From contig NZ_BMXT01000002.1 in assembly GCF_014651895.1 (NCBI RefSeq), positions 806,001 through 870,000 on the forward strand: DNA of 64,000 nucleotides, in the 5' to 3' direction. Of the stretch, positions 25,493 to 39,582 are shown in pieces. Each line of letters starts with the position of its first letter. Position 1 is the first letter of the stretch. The notes beneath the pieces are model-generated. The model ran no database searches and was not told the DNA's origin. It saw nothing but the letters and a program-made list of their open reading frames with translations. The stretch comes from Rhodanobacter panaciterrae. Its GTDB lineage: Bacteria > Pseudomonadota > Gammaproteobacteria > Xanthomonadales > Rhodanobacteraceae. The position numbers and the translations under genes were made by a program.

Positions 25493-28400
25493 CTAGCGAC
25501 GCAACAAGGCGGTGAGCAAGGCGCGCAGCGCGGCCGGCCGCACCGGCTTGTGCAGCACTGGATAGCCCAGCGCACGCGCACGCTGCTTCAGCTCGCTGCT
25601 GCCGTCGGCAGTGATCATCGCCACCGGCGGCAACTCGTCCAGCACCCCGCGCAATTGCTGCAAGGCCTGCAAGCCATCGACGCCGTCGGCCAGATGGTAG
25701 TCGGCGAGGATCAGGTCGATCGGGCCGCGCGCCAGTTCCCGACTGGCCTGCTCCACGTCCAGCGCGATGCGGCAATCGACGCCCCAGCGGCCAAGCAGCG
25801 CACGCATGCCGTCGAGGATCGTGGCGTCGTTGTCCAGGCACAACACGGTCAACGGCAGTTGCTTGTCCGGGCCGCTGCGTTGCACTTCGTGACGACGCGC
25901 CGGCACCGCTTCATTGCGCGGCACGCTTACCGCGAAGCAGCTGCCGTGGTCGACCTTCGAATGCAGGTCGAGTCGATGACCGAGGATGCCGGCCAGGCGA
26001 TCGCAGATCGACAAACCCAGCCCAAGGCCTTTCTCGCCCCACGGCGACGGCTGCTCCAGCCGCTGGAATTCGTCGAAGATGCGCGCGCGTTGTTCCGCCG
26101 CGATGCCGGGACCGGAATCCCATACCTCGATGCGCACCTCGTCACCGACCCGCCGCGCGCCCAGCAGCACGCCGCCCTTGCTGGTGTAGCGCAAGGCGTT
26201 GGAGAGGAAGTTTTGCAGGATCCGGCGCAGCAATTGCGGATCGCTGCGCACCGCCAGCGTGGTCGACGCCACGCGCAAACGCAGTCCGCGCTGCTCGGCG
26301 AGCACCGCAAACTGCGCCTGCAGCGAATCGAACAATTCGGCCAGCGCGAAGCCGCCCACATCCGGTCGGTAACTACCAGCATCCAGTCGCGAGGTGTCGA
26401 GAAGAGCATCGAGCAAGTCCTCGGCCGCGCGGAACGACGCATCGATGCGCTCGGCCAGCCCGCTGGCCTCCGCATCCAGCCCCAGATGCTGGCGCAGTGC
26501 CGAGGTGAACAGCCGCGCCGCATTCAGCGGCTGCAGCAGGTCGTGGCTGGCGGCGGCAAGGAAGCGCGTCTTGGAGATGTTCGCCGTCTCCGCCGCGCGC
26601 CGCGCGTGTGCGGTAGCGACCAGCGCCTCGGACAGCTCGGCGGTACGCTGCTCGACACGCAGCTCCAGCGTTTCGTTCACTTCGATCAAGGCCTGTTCGG
26701 CACGCTTGTAGGCGGTCACGTCGGTATAGGTGGTGACATAGCCGCCGCCGGGAAGCGCCTGCCCGCGCATCTCGATCACCGTGCCGTCGGTGCGAATGCG
26801 CTGGAACAGATGCGAGGAACCGGCCCGCATGTAGTCGATGCGTTTGGCCACATGGCCGTCCACTTCACCGGGCCCGCATTCGCCCAGTTCGGCATTGCGG
26901 CGGATCAGCTCGGCTACCGGCACGCCGACGTGCACCATGCCGTCGGGATAGTCGAACAATTCCAGGTAACGCCGGTTCCATGCCACCAGCCGCATCTGCG
27001 CGTCGACCACGCTGATCCCCTGCGACACGTTTTCCAGCGTGGTGGATAGCAGAGCGCGGTTGAAGCGCAGCTCCTGCGAGGCTTCGTCCATCAGCGCCAT
27101 GGATTCGGCGACATCCAGTCCGCTGCCGGACAACGCGCCGATCAGGATGCGTCGCGCGTTGGCGGCGCCCACCGCCGAGGCGAGCAGACGCTCGGTGTAC
27201 TGGATCAGCGCGCGATCGGCGGCCTCGCTGGCCAGCAATGGCCGGCCGCGACGCAGGGCGTAGTCGTCGAACGCGCGCGTGCTGCTGCGTTCGCCGACGA
27301 TGCGTTCGGCGATGGTGCGCAGATCGGCCACCGCCACCCGGCCACGCCAGTCGCCGGCACCACCACGACTGGCCGGATCGGCTTCCATGAACATCGCCGC
27401 GTGCAGGCGTTCCTCCAGACTCGGCCGGAAGCGCAGCGAGATGAAAACCAGGCAACCCACGTTGACCAGCAGCGACCAGAACGTGCCATGCATCACCGGG
27501 TCCCAGCCGCTGAGATGAAACAGCGCCTGCGGACGCAGCCAGTCCCAGCCGAACGGACCTTGCTGCAGCCATGCCGACGAACGGCTTACCGCCGGCAGCA
27601 GCAAGGTGTACAGCCACACCGAAAAACCACCCACCAGACCCACCGCGACGCCGCGACGACTGGCACCACGCCAGTACAGCGCGGCGATCAGCGCCGGTGC
27701 AAATTGCGCGACCGCGGCAAACGCCAGCAGCCCGGTGGCAGCCAGATTTTCCGCGTCGGCGGCAACCCGGTAATACGCGTACGCCAACAGCGCCAGCCCC
27801 ACGATCGCCACCCGCCGCACACGCAGTACCAACTGCGACAGATCGCTGCGCCGCTCCAGATTCAGCCGCGGAATGCGCAATAGCGCCGGCATCACCAGGT
27901 CGTTGCTGATCATCGTCGACAGCGCCACTGACGCCACGATTACCATGCCGGTCGCGGCCGAAAAACCGCCGATGAAGGCGAGCAAGGCCATGCCGCGATC
28001 GCCATGGGCCATCGGCAAAGTCAGCACCCACGCATCGGCGGCGCCATCGCGTACCTGCGGCAAATGCAGGCCAGCGGCCACGATCGGCAGCACCGCCACA
28101 CTGATCACGACCAGGTACAGCGGCAGCATCCAGCGCGCACGCTTGAGATCACTGGCGTCCTCGCATTCGACCATGCCGATCTGGAATTGCCGCGGCAGAC
28201 AGAACATCGCGCAGAACGCCAGCATGGTCTGCGCAAGGAATCCCGGCGACAGGCCGTGGCTCAATTGCGTCAACGGAAGCTCGACCGTGCTGACCAACCC
28301 CGGTCCGCGCCACAGCGCATAGCCCGCCAGCGCCACGAAGGTGAGCAGCTTGATCAGCGATTCCAACGCGATCGCCAGCATCATGCCGTGGTGATGCTCG

Positions 28401-28951
28401 GTCGCATCAATGCTGCGCGTGCCGAACAGGATCGCAAACACGGCCAGCAACATCGCGCACCACAAGGCGCTGTCGATGCCGCCCGTGGTCACCGCACCAT
28501 GGCCAACACCGCCGAGCACGCCGTACGACATGGCCACCGCCTTGAACTGCAGCGCGATATACGGCACCACCGCGATCACCGCAATCACCGCCACCAGCGC
28601 CGCCAATCCGTGCGACTTGCCGAATCGTGCACCGATGAAATCGGCGATCGAGGTGATGTTGCGCTGTCTCACCACCAGCAGCAGCCGACGCAGCAGGCCG
28701 AAACCGAACACGAACAGCAGAATCGGACCGAGATAGATCGGCAGATACGCCAGACCGTCGCGTGCCGCAGTGCCGACCGCGCCATAGAACGTCCAAGACG
28801 AGCAATACACCGCCAGTGCCAGGCTGTAGACGATCGGCCGCAGGCGTGGCTGGCGTGGATACAGCGGCCGACGATCGCCCGCAAAAGCCACCACGAACAG
28901 CAGCCCGACATACAGCAGCGACACCAGCAGCAGCAGCCAACCCTGGATCAA
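25493..28951 (-). CDS. crbS: Hybrid sensor histidine kinase with SSS transporter domain, CrbS-like
   Basis: A 1152-residue inner-membrane sensor. Residues 1-510 are a sodium:solute symporter (SSS) domain with about 13 helices. Then come a PAS domain (about 620-740), a coiled segment, HisKA with phospho-acceptor H803 (AASHDLLQPL), an HATPase domain with GLGLSICDRLAG, and a C-terminal receiver with D1084 (LILADYH). This layout is that of CrbS/MxtR, the kinase paired with CrbR that controls acs and acetate use. The start is a TTG at 28951 with GGGGAG upstream. It converges on crbR with a 21 bp gap, unlike a co-directional pair. Confidence 0.92.
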   Translation of the reverse strand: MIQGWLLLLVSLLYVGLLFVVAFAGDRRPLYPRQPRLRPIVYSLALAVYCSSWTFYGAVGTAARDGLAYLPIYLGPILLFVFGFGLLRRLLLVVRQRNITSIADFIGARFGKSHGLAALVAVIAVIAVVPYIALQFKAVAMSYGVLGGVGHGAVTTGGIDSALWCAMLLAVFAILFGTRSIDATEHHHGMMLAIALESLIKLLTFVALAGYALWRGPGLVSTVELPLTQLSHGLSPGFLAQTMLAFCAMFCLPRQFQIGMVECEDASDLKRARWMLPLYLVVISVAVLPIVAAGLHLPQVRDGAADAWVLTLPMAHGDRGMALLAFIGGFSAATGMVIVASVALSTMISNDLVMPALLRIPRLNLERRSDLSQLVLRVRRVAIVGLALLAYAYYRVAADAENLAATGLLAFAAVAQFAPALIAALYWRGASRRGVAVGLVGGFSVWLYTLLLPAVSRSSAWLQQGPFGWDWLRPQALFHLSGWDPVMHGTFWSLLVNVGCLVFISLRFRPSLEERLHAAMFMEADPASRGGAGDWRGRVAVADLRTIAERIVGERSSTRAFDDYALRRGRPLLASEAADRALIQYTERLLASAVGAANARRILIGALSGSGLDVAESMALMDEASQELRFNRALLSTTLENVSQGISVVDAQMRLVAWNRRYLELFDYPDGMVHVGVPVAELIRRNAELGECGPGEVDGHVAKRIDYMRAGSSHLFQRIRTDGTVIEMRGQALPGGGYVTTYTDVTAYKRAEQALIEVNETLELRVEQRTAELSEALVATAHARRAAETANISKTRFLAAASHDLLQPLNAARLFTSALRQHLGLDAEASGLAERIDASFRAAEDLLDALLDTSRLDAGSYRPDVGGFALAELFDSLQAQFAVLAEQRGLRLRVASTTLAVRSDPQLLRRILQNFLSNALRYTSKGGVLLGARRVGDEVRIEVWDSGPGIAAEQRARIFDEFQRLEQPSPWGEKGLGLGLSICDRLAGILGHRLDLHSKVDHGSCFAVSVPRNEAVPARRHEVQRSGPDKQLPLTVLCLDNDATILDGMRALLGRWGVDCRIALDVEQASRELARGPIDLILADYHLADGVDGLQALQQLRGVLDELPPVAMITADGSSELKQRARALGYPVLHKPVRPAALRALLTALLRR

Positions 28952-29066
28952 GCAATCTCTCCCCGGCCGAACGGATGAACCCGGCACCGTCCATGCCGAC
29001 GGCAGATCACACGAACGTGCAGCAAGCGCGCTTGTGCATGGAGACGACGATCGGCACCATGCACGG

Positions 29067-29711
29067 ATGATTGCAACGCACGCACAGACGCTTGCCAACG
29101 TAGCAGAGCACCTGCGCGATGACGAGATTCATGTGTGGCAGCTCGACTACCGGCCGCAGCACGGGCGCGAACCGTTGCGTTCCGTGCTCGGTGTCTACCT
29201 CGGCATCGCGGCGGAGCACGTCACGCTGGTCGATGGCGAACATGGCCGACCGGCGCTCGCCGACGTGCATGACCCATCGCTCGGTTTCAACTGGTCGCAC
29301 AGCGGCAACCATGCGCTGATCGCCGTCGGCCGCGGGGTTACGCCGGGGATCGATCTGGAACAACTGCGCGTACGGCCGCGGGCGCTGGAAATCGCCCGGC
29401 GTTATTTCTGCAACGACGAAACGACCGCTTTGACAGCGCTGCCGGCTGCCACGCGCGATGCCGTTTTTCTTGAACTGTGGACGGCCAAGGAAGCCGTACT
29501 GAAAGCGCTGGGACGCGGCATCGCGTTCGGCCTCGATCGTCTGAGCATTGTGAGTACGACCGACGGACTGACCCTGCAGCGACTCGAAGGCGATGATGCC
29601 ACTGCTTGGCAACTACAACGGCTGGCCGTGGATACCACGCTGGTGGCGGCGCTGGCATGGCGTGGTGACGTGCGCCGGATCCGGCTGGGCAGGCTTGCCA
29701 GCGGCGACTGA
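29067..29711 (+). CDS. 4'-phosphopantetheinyl transferase superfamily protein (Sfp type)
   Basis: A 214-residue enzyme that moves the phosphopantetheine arm from CoA to a serine on a carrier protein. The diagnostic motifs are NWSHSG (residues 75-80), GIDLE (D96 and E98, Mg2+ ligands) and [13 protein letters not shown] (W138, K141, E142). The duplicated domain length fits the Sfp/Gsp group rather than the short AcpS. No polyketide or peptide synthetase gene lies in the window, so its carrier-protein partner is unknown. The ATG at 29067 lacks a clear ribosome binding site; a GTG at 29034 is an alternative. Confidence 0.93.
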   Translation: MIATHAQTLANVAEHLRDDEIHVWQLDYRPQHGREPLRSVLGVYLGIAAEHVTLVDGEHGRPALADVHDPSLGFNWSHSGNHALIAVGRGVTPGIDLEQLRVRPRALEIARRYFCNDETTALTALPAATRDAVFLELWTAKEAVLKALGRGIAFGLDRLSIVSTTDGLTLQRLEGDDATAWQLQRLAVDTTLVAALAWRGDVRRIRLGRLASGD

Positions 29712-29803
29712 TCGGCGCACTGTTTCCGGCCCATCGTTGCAGTGGCCTTGCTGACCGCTGTCTACATGCCGATGGCCTTCACCGTCAGAGAATGTTTCCC
29801 GCC

Positions 29804-30547
29804 ATGACCTTGCTCAGCGTCAACCTCAACAAGATCGCCGTGCTGCGCAATTCGCGTGGCGGCGACGAACCGGACATCAGCGTTGCGGCGCAGACCTGCA
29901 TCGAATCCGGCTGCGGTGGCATCACCGTGCATCCGCGACCGGATCAGCGCCATGTGCGCCCGGACGACGTGCGCGCACTCGCCGCGATGCTGCGTGGCCG
30001 GGTGGAATACAACATCGAAGGCAATCCGTTTGCCGACGCCCGCGGCGACTATCCCGGTCTGATCGCGCTGGCGCGCGAAGTGCGCCCGACCCAGGTGACT
30101 CTGGTGCCGGATGGCGATGGTCAGATCACCTCCGATCACGGCTTCGACCTGCGCCGTGACATCGCACGACTGCGACCGCTGGTGGGCGAGTTGTGCGACC
30201 TCGGCTGCCGGGTGAGTCTGTTTGTCGATGCTGGCAGCCAGGACTTCGATCTCGCGGCGGTGATCGGGGTGCAACGCATCGAGATCTATACCGGGCCCTA
30301 TGCTCAGGCGTTCGCCGATGGCCAGCCTGCGGCAGCTCTCGCCGCATGTGCCGATACCGCGCGGCGCGCGCAACAGGCCGGCTTGGCGGTGAATGCGGGA
30401 CATGACCTCAGCCAGGCCAACCTGGGAACGTTCAAGGCGGCCATTCCCGGTCTGGCCGAGGTATCGATTGGTCACGCCTTGATCGGTGAGGCCCTGTATG
30501 AGGGGCTGGCCACCACCGTGCGCAACTACCTGCAGATTCTGCGTTGA
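29804..30547 (+). CDS. pdxJ: Pyridoxine 5'-phosphate synthase
   Basis: A 247-residue TIM-barrel enzyme that condenses 1-deoxyxylulose 5-phosphate with 3-amino-1-hydroxyacetone 1-phosphate in vitamin B6 synthesis. The N-terminus [17 protein letters not shown] holds the substrate loop. The catalytic histidine-glutamate region is [15 protein letters not shown], and IEGNPF and QVTLVPDG follow in the expected order. The C-terminal [17 protein letters not shown] is the phosphate site. It ends at a strong bidirectional terminator that separates it from the convergent exbD-exbB-tonB genes. Confidence 0.96.
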   Translation: MTLLSVNLNKIAVLRNSRGGDEPDISVAAQTCIESGCGGITVHPRPDQRHVRPDDVRALAAMLRGRVEYNIEGNPFADARGDYPGLIALAREVRPTQVTLVPDGDGQITSDHGFDLRRDIARLRPLVGELCDLGCRVSLFVDAGSQDFDLAAVIGVQRIEIYTGPYAQAFADGQPAAALAACADTARRAQQAGLAVNAGHDLSQANLGTFKAAIPGLAEVSIGHALIGEALYEGLATTVRNYLQILR

Positions 30548-30575
30548 TCGTCACCTCGGATTGCAACCGCGCAAA

Positions 30576-30606
30576 CAAAAACCCCCGCGCGAGGCGGGGG
30601 TTTTTG
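30576..30606. terminator. Bidirectional intrinsic terminator between pdxJ and exbD
   Basis: A perfect 13 bp stem, CAAAAACCCCCGC (30576-30588) and GCGGGGGTTTTTG (30594-30606), with a 5 nt loop. A and T tracts on either side make it functional on both strands, ending pdxJ from the left and the tonB operon from the right. Confidence 0.95.
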
Positions 30607-30625
30607 CTTGTCTTGCAGAACCGGA

Positions 30626-31027
30626 TCAGTTGGCTTCGTTGAAGCCGATCTTGGTCAGGTTGTAGCTCTTCGCATCGGCCAGCACGATCGCCACATACTG
30701 ATAGGCCACCGCGTCGGCGGCCGCGATCTGGATTTCCGGCTGGTTGCTCTGCTGGGCGATCACCGCGAGCTGCGCCTTCAGGCCCAGTTCGTCGACCGGC
30801 GTGTCGTTCCAGTAGAACGCCCCGCTCTGGTCGATCTTCAAATTGATCGGATCCAGCGGCGTGCTCGGCGGCGGATTCGGATTCGGCTGCGGAAGATCAA
30901 CCTGGATCTTGTGCGCCAGCACCGGTGCCGTGATCATGAAAATGATCAGCAGCACCAGCATCACGTCGACCAGCGGCGTGACGTTGATCTCCGACATCGG
31001 TCCACTGGTTTTGGTAGTGAATGCCAT
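30626..31027 (-). CDS. exbD: ExbD-family proton channel subunit, second copy
   Basis: A 133-residue inner-membrane protein with one N-terminal helix and a periplasmic domain. The helix region MSEINVTPLVDVMLVLLIIF contains the conserved aspartate that takes part in proton transfer. It lies 6 bp after the first exbD copy, in the order tonB-exbB-exbD-exbD that is familiar from Xanthomonas, where the second copy has been linked to specific functions rather than general iron uptake. The start codon is supported by the conserved N-terminus. Confidence 0.94.
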   Translation of the reverse strand: MAFTTKTSGPMSEINVTPLVDVMLVLLIIFMITAPVLAHKIQVDLPQPNPNPPPSTPLDPINLKIDQSGAFYWNDTPVDELGLKAQLAVIAQQSNQPEIQIAAADAVAYQYVAIVLADAKSYNLTKIGFNEAN

Positions 31028-31033
31028 CTCTCA

Positions 31034-31456
31034 TCACCCCTTTGGCGCGTCAGTGGTCATGAAGCCGACATGCACCATGCCCGAGTCCTTGGCGTCGCCA
31101 ATGATCTTCTTCACGATCTTGAACTCGGTGGTCTTGTCCGCACGAATCTGCAGCTCGGGTTGCGGTGTCTTCTGTGCATCCACCGCAAACTGTGCCCGCA
31201 ATTCCGCATCGGTAACCGGATGGTCATTGAGGTACAAGCTGCCGTCCGGCTTGACTGCCAGATCCAGCGGCGGCACCACCACTTCCGCATCCTTGGTCTT
31301 GGGATTCGCGGTAGGCAGGTCAATCGTGATGGAGTGCGACATCAGCGGAGCCGTGATCATGAAGATGATCAGCAGTACCAGCATCACGTCGACCAGCGGC
31401 GTGACGTTGATTTCCGACATCGGACCGCCGGAATTGCCTCCTGTACTCATCGCCAT
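31034..31456 (-). CDS. exbD: ExbD-family proton channel subunit, first copy
   Basis: A 140-residue partner of ExbB. The membrane helix is again preceded by MSEINVTPLVDVMLVLLIIF, identical to the second copy over that stretch, and the periplasmic part diverges, suggesting an old duplication with selection on the helix. The leading residues MAMSTGGNSGGP are glycine-rich and cytoplasmic. It follows exbB by 11 bp. With ExbB it turns proton flow into energy for TonB-dependent outer-membrane receptors. Confidence 0.94.
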   Translation of the reverse strand: MAMSTGGNSGGPMSEINVTPLVDVMLVLLIIFMITAPLMSHSITIDLPTANPKTKDAEVVVPPLDLAVKPDGSLYLNDHPVTDAELRAQFAVDAQKTPQPELQIRADKTTEFKIVKKIIGDAKDSGMVHVGFMTTDAPKG

Positions 31457-31467
31457 GGGTCAATTCC

Positions 31468-32235
31468 TCACTTCTGGCTTTCGACGCGCGAGCCGGTGGC
31501 GAAGAAGTCGTGCAGGTCATGTGCGAATTCGTCGAAGCGGGCGTACGTCAGACGGTTTGAACGGCTGAAGAAGTTGTACGCGAACAGGGCCGGGATCGCG
31601 GCGAACAGACCGAACGCAGTCATGATCAGCGCCTCACCGACGGGACCTGCCACTGCATTCATCGACGCATTGCCGCTGGCCGCGATACGGATCAGGGCGT
31701 GGTAGATGCCCCAGACGGTACCGAGCAGACCGACGAACGGTGCGGCCGAGCCAACCGTGGCGAGCAGAGTCATGCCGCCTTCCAGACGCAGGCTCTCGCG
31801 AGCGACGGCCTGACGCAGGGCGCGATCGATGAACTCCGAGCGACCCAGCGATTCAGCCAGACGGCCGGTCGTGCCGGTGGTGGTCTGCTGATGATGGGCA
31901 ACCGCCGAAGCGGCATCGAGTGCGATCTTGGAGAACGGCTCGCTCTTGGGCTGGGCTTCCAGTTCGCGAATCGCGTCCTGGGTGGAGCCGTTGCCCCAGA
32001 AACCGTCGATGACCTTGTCGGCACGGGCCTTCACGGTGGCGTTGCGGATGCCGTTGGCAATGATGAAGTACCACGACAGGAACGACATCGCGACCAGCGT
32101 CACGAAGACGACCCAGCCGAGCCAGTCGAAGTTCTGGAGGAGGTTGTCGAAGCCCATCTGCTTCATGGCTTCAGCGTTGGTATTGCCACCCATGGCCTGG
32201 GCGGCATCGGTCGTTGCAGGAGTCTGTAGGAACAT
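31468..32235 (-). CDS. exbB: ExbB proton channel protein (MotA/TolQ/ExbB family)
   Basis: A 255-residue inner-membrane protein with three helices: about 37-60, then after a long cytoplasmic loop about 155-178 and 195-220. The conserved block LLATVGSAAPFVGLLGTVWG and the segment GEALIMTAFGLFAAIPA match TolQ/ExbB channel helices. An N-terminal extension before the first helix (residues 1-35, Thr/Asn/Gln-rich) is usual for Xanthomonadales ExbB. AGGGT precedes the ATG at 32235. It works with the two ExbD copies downstream and TonB upstream. Confidence 0.95.
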   Translation of the reverse strand: MFLQTPATTDAAQAMGGNTNAEAMKQMGFDNLLQNFDWLGWVVFVTLVAMSFLSWYFIIANGIRNATVKARADKVIDGFWGNGSTQDAIRELEAQPKSEPFSKIALDAASAVAHHQQTTTGTTGRLAESLGRSEFIDRALRQAVARESLRLEGGMTLLATVGSAAPFVGLLGTVWGIYHALIRIAASGNASMNAVAGPVGEALIMTAFGLFAAIPALFAYNFFSRSNRLTYARFDEFAHDLHDFFATGSRVESQK

Positions 32236-32291
32236 AACGCTACCCTAGGGAAGTCAAGCGTGAACTGTAAATGTAATCCACTGAAGCCGGA

Positions 32292-32951
<660 letters not shown>

Positions 32952-33100
32952 CTGTCACTTGTCTGAAGCTGATCAATGGGAAGAGAACGTTACCGCAGGG
33001 CGTAACCCGAAACCGTCTGAATGTCTGGACGGAACTCGCCGCTGGGGAGACGCAGGGAAAGGTTTTCAACGGTACAACAGCACATGACATTTGTATAGCT

Positions 33101-33139
33101 CTGCGGGGGTAGATGGATGGACGTCCATCCGCCCCGCAG
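33101..33139. terminator. Strong hairpin between the TPR gene and tonB
   Basis: Outer arms CTGCGGGG (33101-33108) and CCCCGCAG (33132-33139) enclose a 16 bp palindrome, GGATGGACGTCCATCC (33115-33130). It lies 22 bp after the TPR gene stop, a natural place for a terminator, but there is no U tract. It could be factor-dependent, or a stability element. Confidence 0.5.
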
Positions 33140-33160
33140 GGTGCCTGACGCCGAATCTCG

Positions 33161-34453
33161 TCAATTCGCGCCGGTCTTTTTGAGCCATGCCTTGGCCTTC
33201 TCGGCGGTCTCCGGTTGCTGCGCCGCCAGTTTCATGGCGGCGATCGCAGCGGGCTTGTTCTTCAGGCCACGCTCGGATTCGGCCAGCAACATGTAGGCAA
33301 CGCCTTTTTGCTTGACGCCCTTGTCGAGGCCTTGCTGGACCATGCTCTTGGCCTGGCTGTACTTGTTCTCGCTCAACAGCAGACGGCCGGCACGCAGTGC
33401 CGGCTCACCATCGGTGGCCAGCGGTACCGCCTTGTTGTAATCGTCGATCGCCTTGCTGGTGTTGTTGGACAACTCGGCTGCCTGGCCGAGCAGCACGTAG
33501 GTATCGGCACTGGGCTTGACCACACCCTTACTCATGCCATCTTCGATTACCTGACCGGCCTTGATCGCATTGGGGGCAGGATCGGAACTGTCCTGTCCGG
33601 TGATTAGATACAGCTTGGCCAGACTCACATACTCAGCATCGCTCTTGAATGCACCGCTGGCGCGGCCCTTTTCCATCAACTGGATCGCTTCCGGGTACTT
33701 ATGCGCCTGTATAAGGATCGAGGCAGCGTTGTGGAGTGCGTTCGGATCGTCCGGGTTGGAGCTGAGCTGCTGCTGCGCCAACGCGGCAGCCTTGTCGTCC
33801 TGCCCGGATTCGGAGTAGCTGGCCATCAGAATCTGGTTCCAACTGGCCTGCGGCTTGTCGGTCAGCGACTTGGCCTTGTTGATCGCGGCAATTGCTTCGG
33901 GATACTTGCCGAGCCGATAGTCGGCGTTGCCTTCGAGTGCATAGGACTCGGCGGTTTCCTTCTTACCTTCGGCACGCCACTTGGTGACCGTTTCCAACGC
34001 CGGCTGATACTCCTCATCGGCCATCTGGAACTGCGCCAGCATGAACTCGAGCTGGAAGTAGGTATCGTTCGGCATCACCCCGAGCGCCAGCGAGCGCTGT
34101 AGCAGGCTGATCGCGCCTTTGTAATCGTTGTCGTTGTATTTGAGGCTGGCCAGACCCTGCAGGGCGAGCGCCTGGGCATATTTGCTTTTGCTTCCATCGA
34201 CGATGCCCTGCAGCAGGGGCTCGGCTTTCGCCTTGTCACCCGCGTTAAGCGCATCCAGACCGTCATTGAGGTTTTTCTGATCCTTTTCGCTGGTCAGGTC
34301 GAGCTTCGGTTCGACGCGGGTCGCGTTCGGATACAGCACTTCCTTCTTGGCCTTGTCAGCGGCGTGGCTGTCGCTCGCAAGTACCGGGCTGCTGGCCACG
34401 GTGAACAGCAAGGCGACGCTCGCCAGCACGATTAACCCTCGGGCATGCTTCAT
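33161..34453 (-). CDS. Exported TPR-repeat protein of unknown function
   Basis: A 430-residue protein with a signal peptide (cleavage near VLA-SD at about residue 26) followed by TPR-like helical repeats along its whole length (for example AGDKAKAEPLLQGIVDG, YNDNDYKGAISLLQRSLALG, YRLGKYPEAIAAINKAKSL). TPR proteins in the periplasm usually scaffold other proteins. Its position upstream of the tonB operon on the same strand suggests, but does not prove, a link to outer-membrane transport. AGAGGATC precedes the ATG at 34453. Not the same as BamD or a known named protein that I recognise. Confidence 0.85.
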   Translation of the reverse strand: MKHARGLIVLASVALLFTVASSPVLASDSHAADKAKKEVLYPNATRVEPKLDLTSEKDQKNLNDGLDALNAGDKAKAEPLLQGIVDGSKSKYAQALALQGLASLKYNDNDYKGAISLLQRSLALGVMPNDTYFQLEFMLAQFQMADEEYQPALETVTKWRAEGKKETAESYALEGNADYRLGKYPEAIAAINKAKSLTDKPQASWNQILMASYSESGQDDKAAALAQQQLSSNPDDPNALHNAASILIQAHKYPEAIQLMEKGRASGAFKSDAEYVSLAKLYLITGQDSSDPAPNAIKAGQVIEDGMSKGVVKPSADTYVLLGQAAELSNNTSKAIDDYNKAVPLATDGEPALRAGRLLLSENKYSQAKSMVQQGLDKGVKQKGVAYMLLAESERGLKNKPAAIAAMKLAAQQPETAEKAKAWLKKTGAN

Positions 34454-34712
34454 GGTGATCCTCTGTTCTGTCTGCGCGTGTTGAATGACGCGGGGGATTA
34501 CGGAGCGTAACCCGAGCCGGCAAGGGATAACAAGTCGCACCGCCGCATAAAAGATTGTTAAAAATCAATTACTTGGCGGCTTATCTAACAAGAACGCGTA
34601 ATTATTCGCATACCTGCTGGCGATTCATGCGGCATCCGGCCGTCGGTCCCATTCCCTGGATTTTGCAGCCAACGAGGAACCCTGCAAATCACAGCCAAGG
34701 CACCCCGCCGGC

Positions 34713-38322
<3,610 letters not shown>

Positions 38323-38342
38323 CCGGCGTCCGCCCACAAACA

Positions 38343-38379
38343 GCAACGCCGGAGTCCCTGATGGGAACCCCGGCGTTGC
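38343..38379. terminator. Hairpin between dnaN and recF
   Basis: Arms GCAACGCCGG (38343-38352) and CCGGCGTTGC (38370-38379) pair perfectly, and most of the inner bases also pair, giving a long stem near the recF start. There is no U tract on the minus strand. It could reduce readthrough from dnaN into recF or protect the dnaN mRNA end. Confidence 0.5.
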
Positions 38380-38418
38380 CAGTTGTCACAAGACATGGGC
38401 AAGGCCATGCGGTGAGCG

Positions 38419-39519
38419 TCAGAGCCGCAGCGGCATGATCACGTGGCGCGCATGCTCGTTGTCGTGCTCCTGCACCAGACAGCTGGACTGGGCATCGCGC
38501 AGGCTGAGTCGTGCCTTGTCGCCACGCAGTGCGGCCAACGCGTCGAGCAGGTAGCCCACGTTGAAGCCCACCGCCAGATCCGACACGTGCGTCTCGGCCT
38601 CGACTTCCTCGACCGCCTCTTCCTGTTCCGGGTTGTGCGCCACGATGCGCAACTTGCCCGGCGACAGTTCGAGCCGCACGCCGCGGTATTTCTCGTTCGA
38701 CAGGATCGCGGCGCGTTGCAGCGCCCCGCGCAGCACTTCGCGGTCCAACGTGGCGGTCTTATCGGCACCGAGTGGAATGACCGCTTCGTAGTCCGGGAAA
38801 CGCCCGTCGATCAGTTTGGAGGTAAACACCACATCACCGCGGCGCACGCGCAGGTGGTTGCGACCGAATTCCAGTTCGACCTGGCCATCGCCGGTTTCCA
38901 GCAAACCGACCAGTTCGTTGACACCCTTGCGCGGAATGATGATCTGCCGGCGGGTGCTCACCGAACTCTGCAGCTCGGTTTCCTTCATCGCCAGACGATG
39001 GCCGTCGGTGGCCACGCAGCGCAGCGTGTGTTCCTGCAGGTCCAGCAGCATGCCGTTCAAGTAGTAGCGCACGTCCTGGTTCGCCATTGCGAACGACGTG
39101 CGCTCCATCAGGTCGCGCAGGGCTTCTTCGGGCAGGCTGACCTTTTCCACCAGTTCGATCTCGTCGACGGTGGGAAATTCACTGGCCGGCAGTGTGGTCA
39201 GCGTAAAGCGGCTGCGTCCCGCGTTGAGTGCCACGCGGTCGCCGTTGAGCTTGAGATCAATCCGCGCGCCATCCGGCAACGCTCGCACGATGTCGAACAG
39301 TTTGCGCGCCGGAATGGTGATTTCACCGTCAGCCAGCTTTTCCGCCGCGGTCGTGGCAACCATCTCCACTTCCAGGTCGGTACCGGTCAGAGAGAGTTTG
39401 CCGTCAGCCACCTTGACCAGCAGGTTGGCCAGGACAGGCAGCGTCTGGCGACGTTCGACCACGCCAACCACCTGCTGTAACGGTTTGAGCAGAGCTTCTC
39501 GTTGGATGCTGAATTGCAT
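38419..39519 (-). CDS. dnaN: DNA polymerase III beta sliding clamp
   Basis: A 366-residue ring-forming clamp that tethers the replicative polymerase to DNA. The three repeated clamp domains are visible by length and pattern. The start MQFSIQREALLKPLQQVVGV and the C-terminal DAQSSCLVQEHDNEHARHVI followed by MPLRL are characteristic; the last segment is the hydrophobic groove that binds clamp partners. The gene is separated from dnaA by the origin region and precedes recF on the minus strand. Confidence 0.98.
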   Translation of the reverse strand: MQFSIQREALLKPLQQVVGVVERRQTLPVLANLLVKVADGKLSLTGTDLEVEMVATTAAEKLADGEITIPARKLFDIVRALPDGARIDLKLNGDRVALNAGRSRFTLTTLPASEFPTVDEIELVEKVSLPEEALRDLMERTSFAMANQDVRYYLNGMLLDLQEHTLRCVATDGHRLAMKETELQSSVSTRRQIIIPRKGVNELVGLLETGDGQVELEFGRNHLRVRRGDVVFTSKLIDGRFPDYEAVIPLGADKTATLDREVLRGALQRAAILSNEKYRGVRLELSPGKLRIVAHNPEQEEAVEEVEAETHVSDLAVGFNVGYLLDALAALRGDKARLSLRDAQSSCLVQEHDNEHARHVIMPLRL

Positions 39520-39582
39520 GGCTTTGCTTCCCCTATACCTGCTGTTCTGTCTTTAAAAGAAGTTTAGTGGTTGTTGTAGGCG

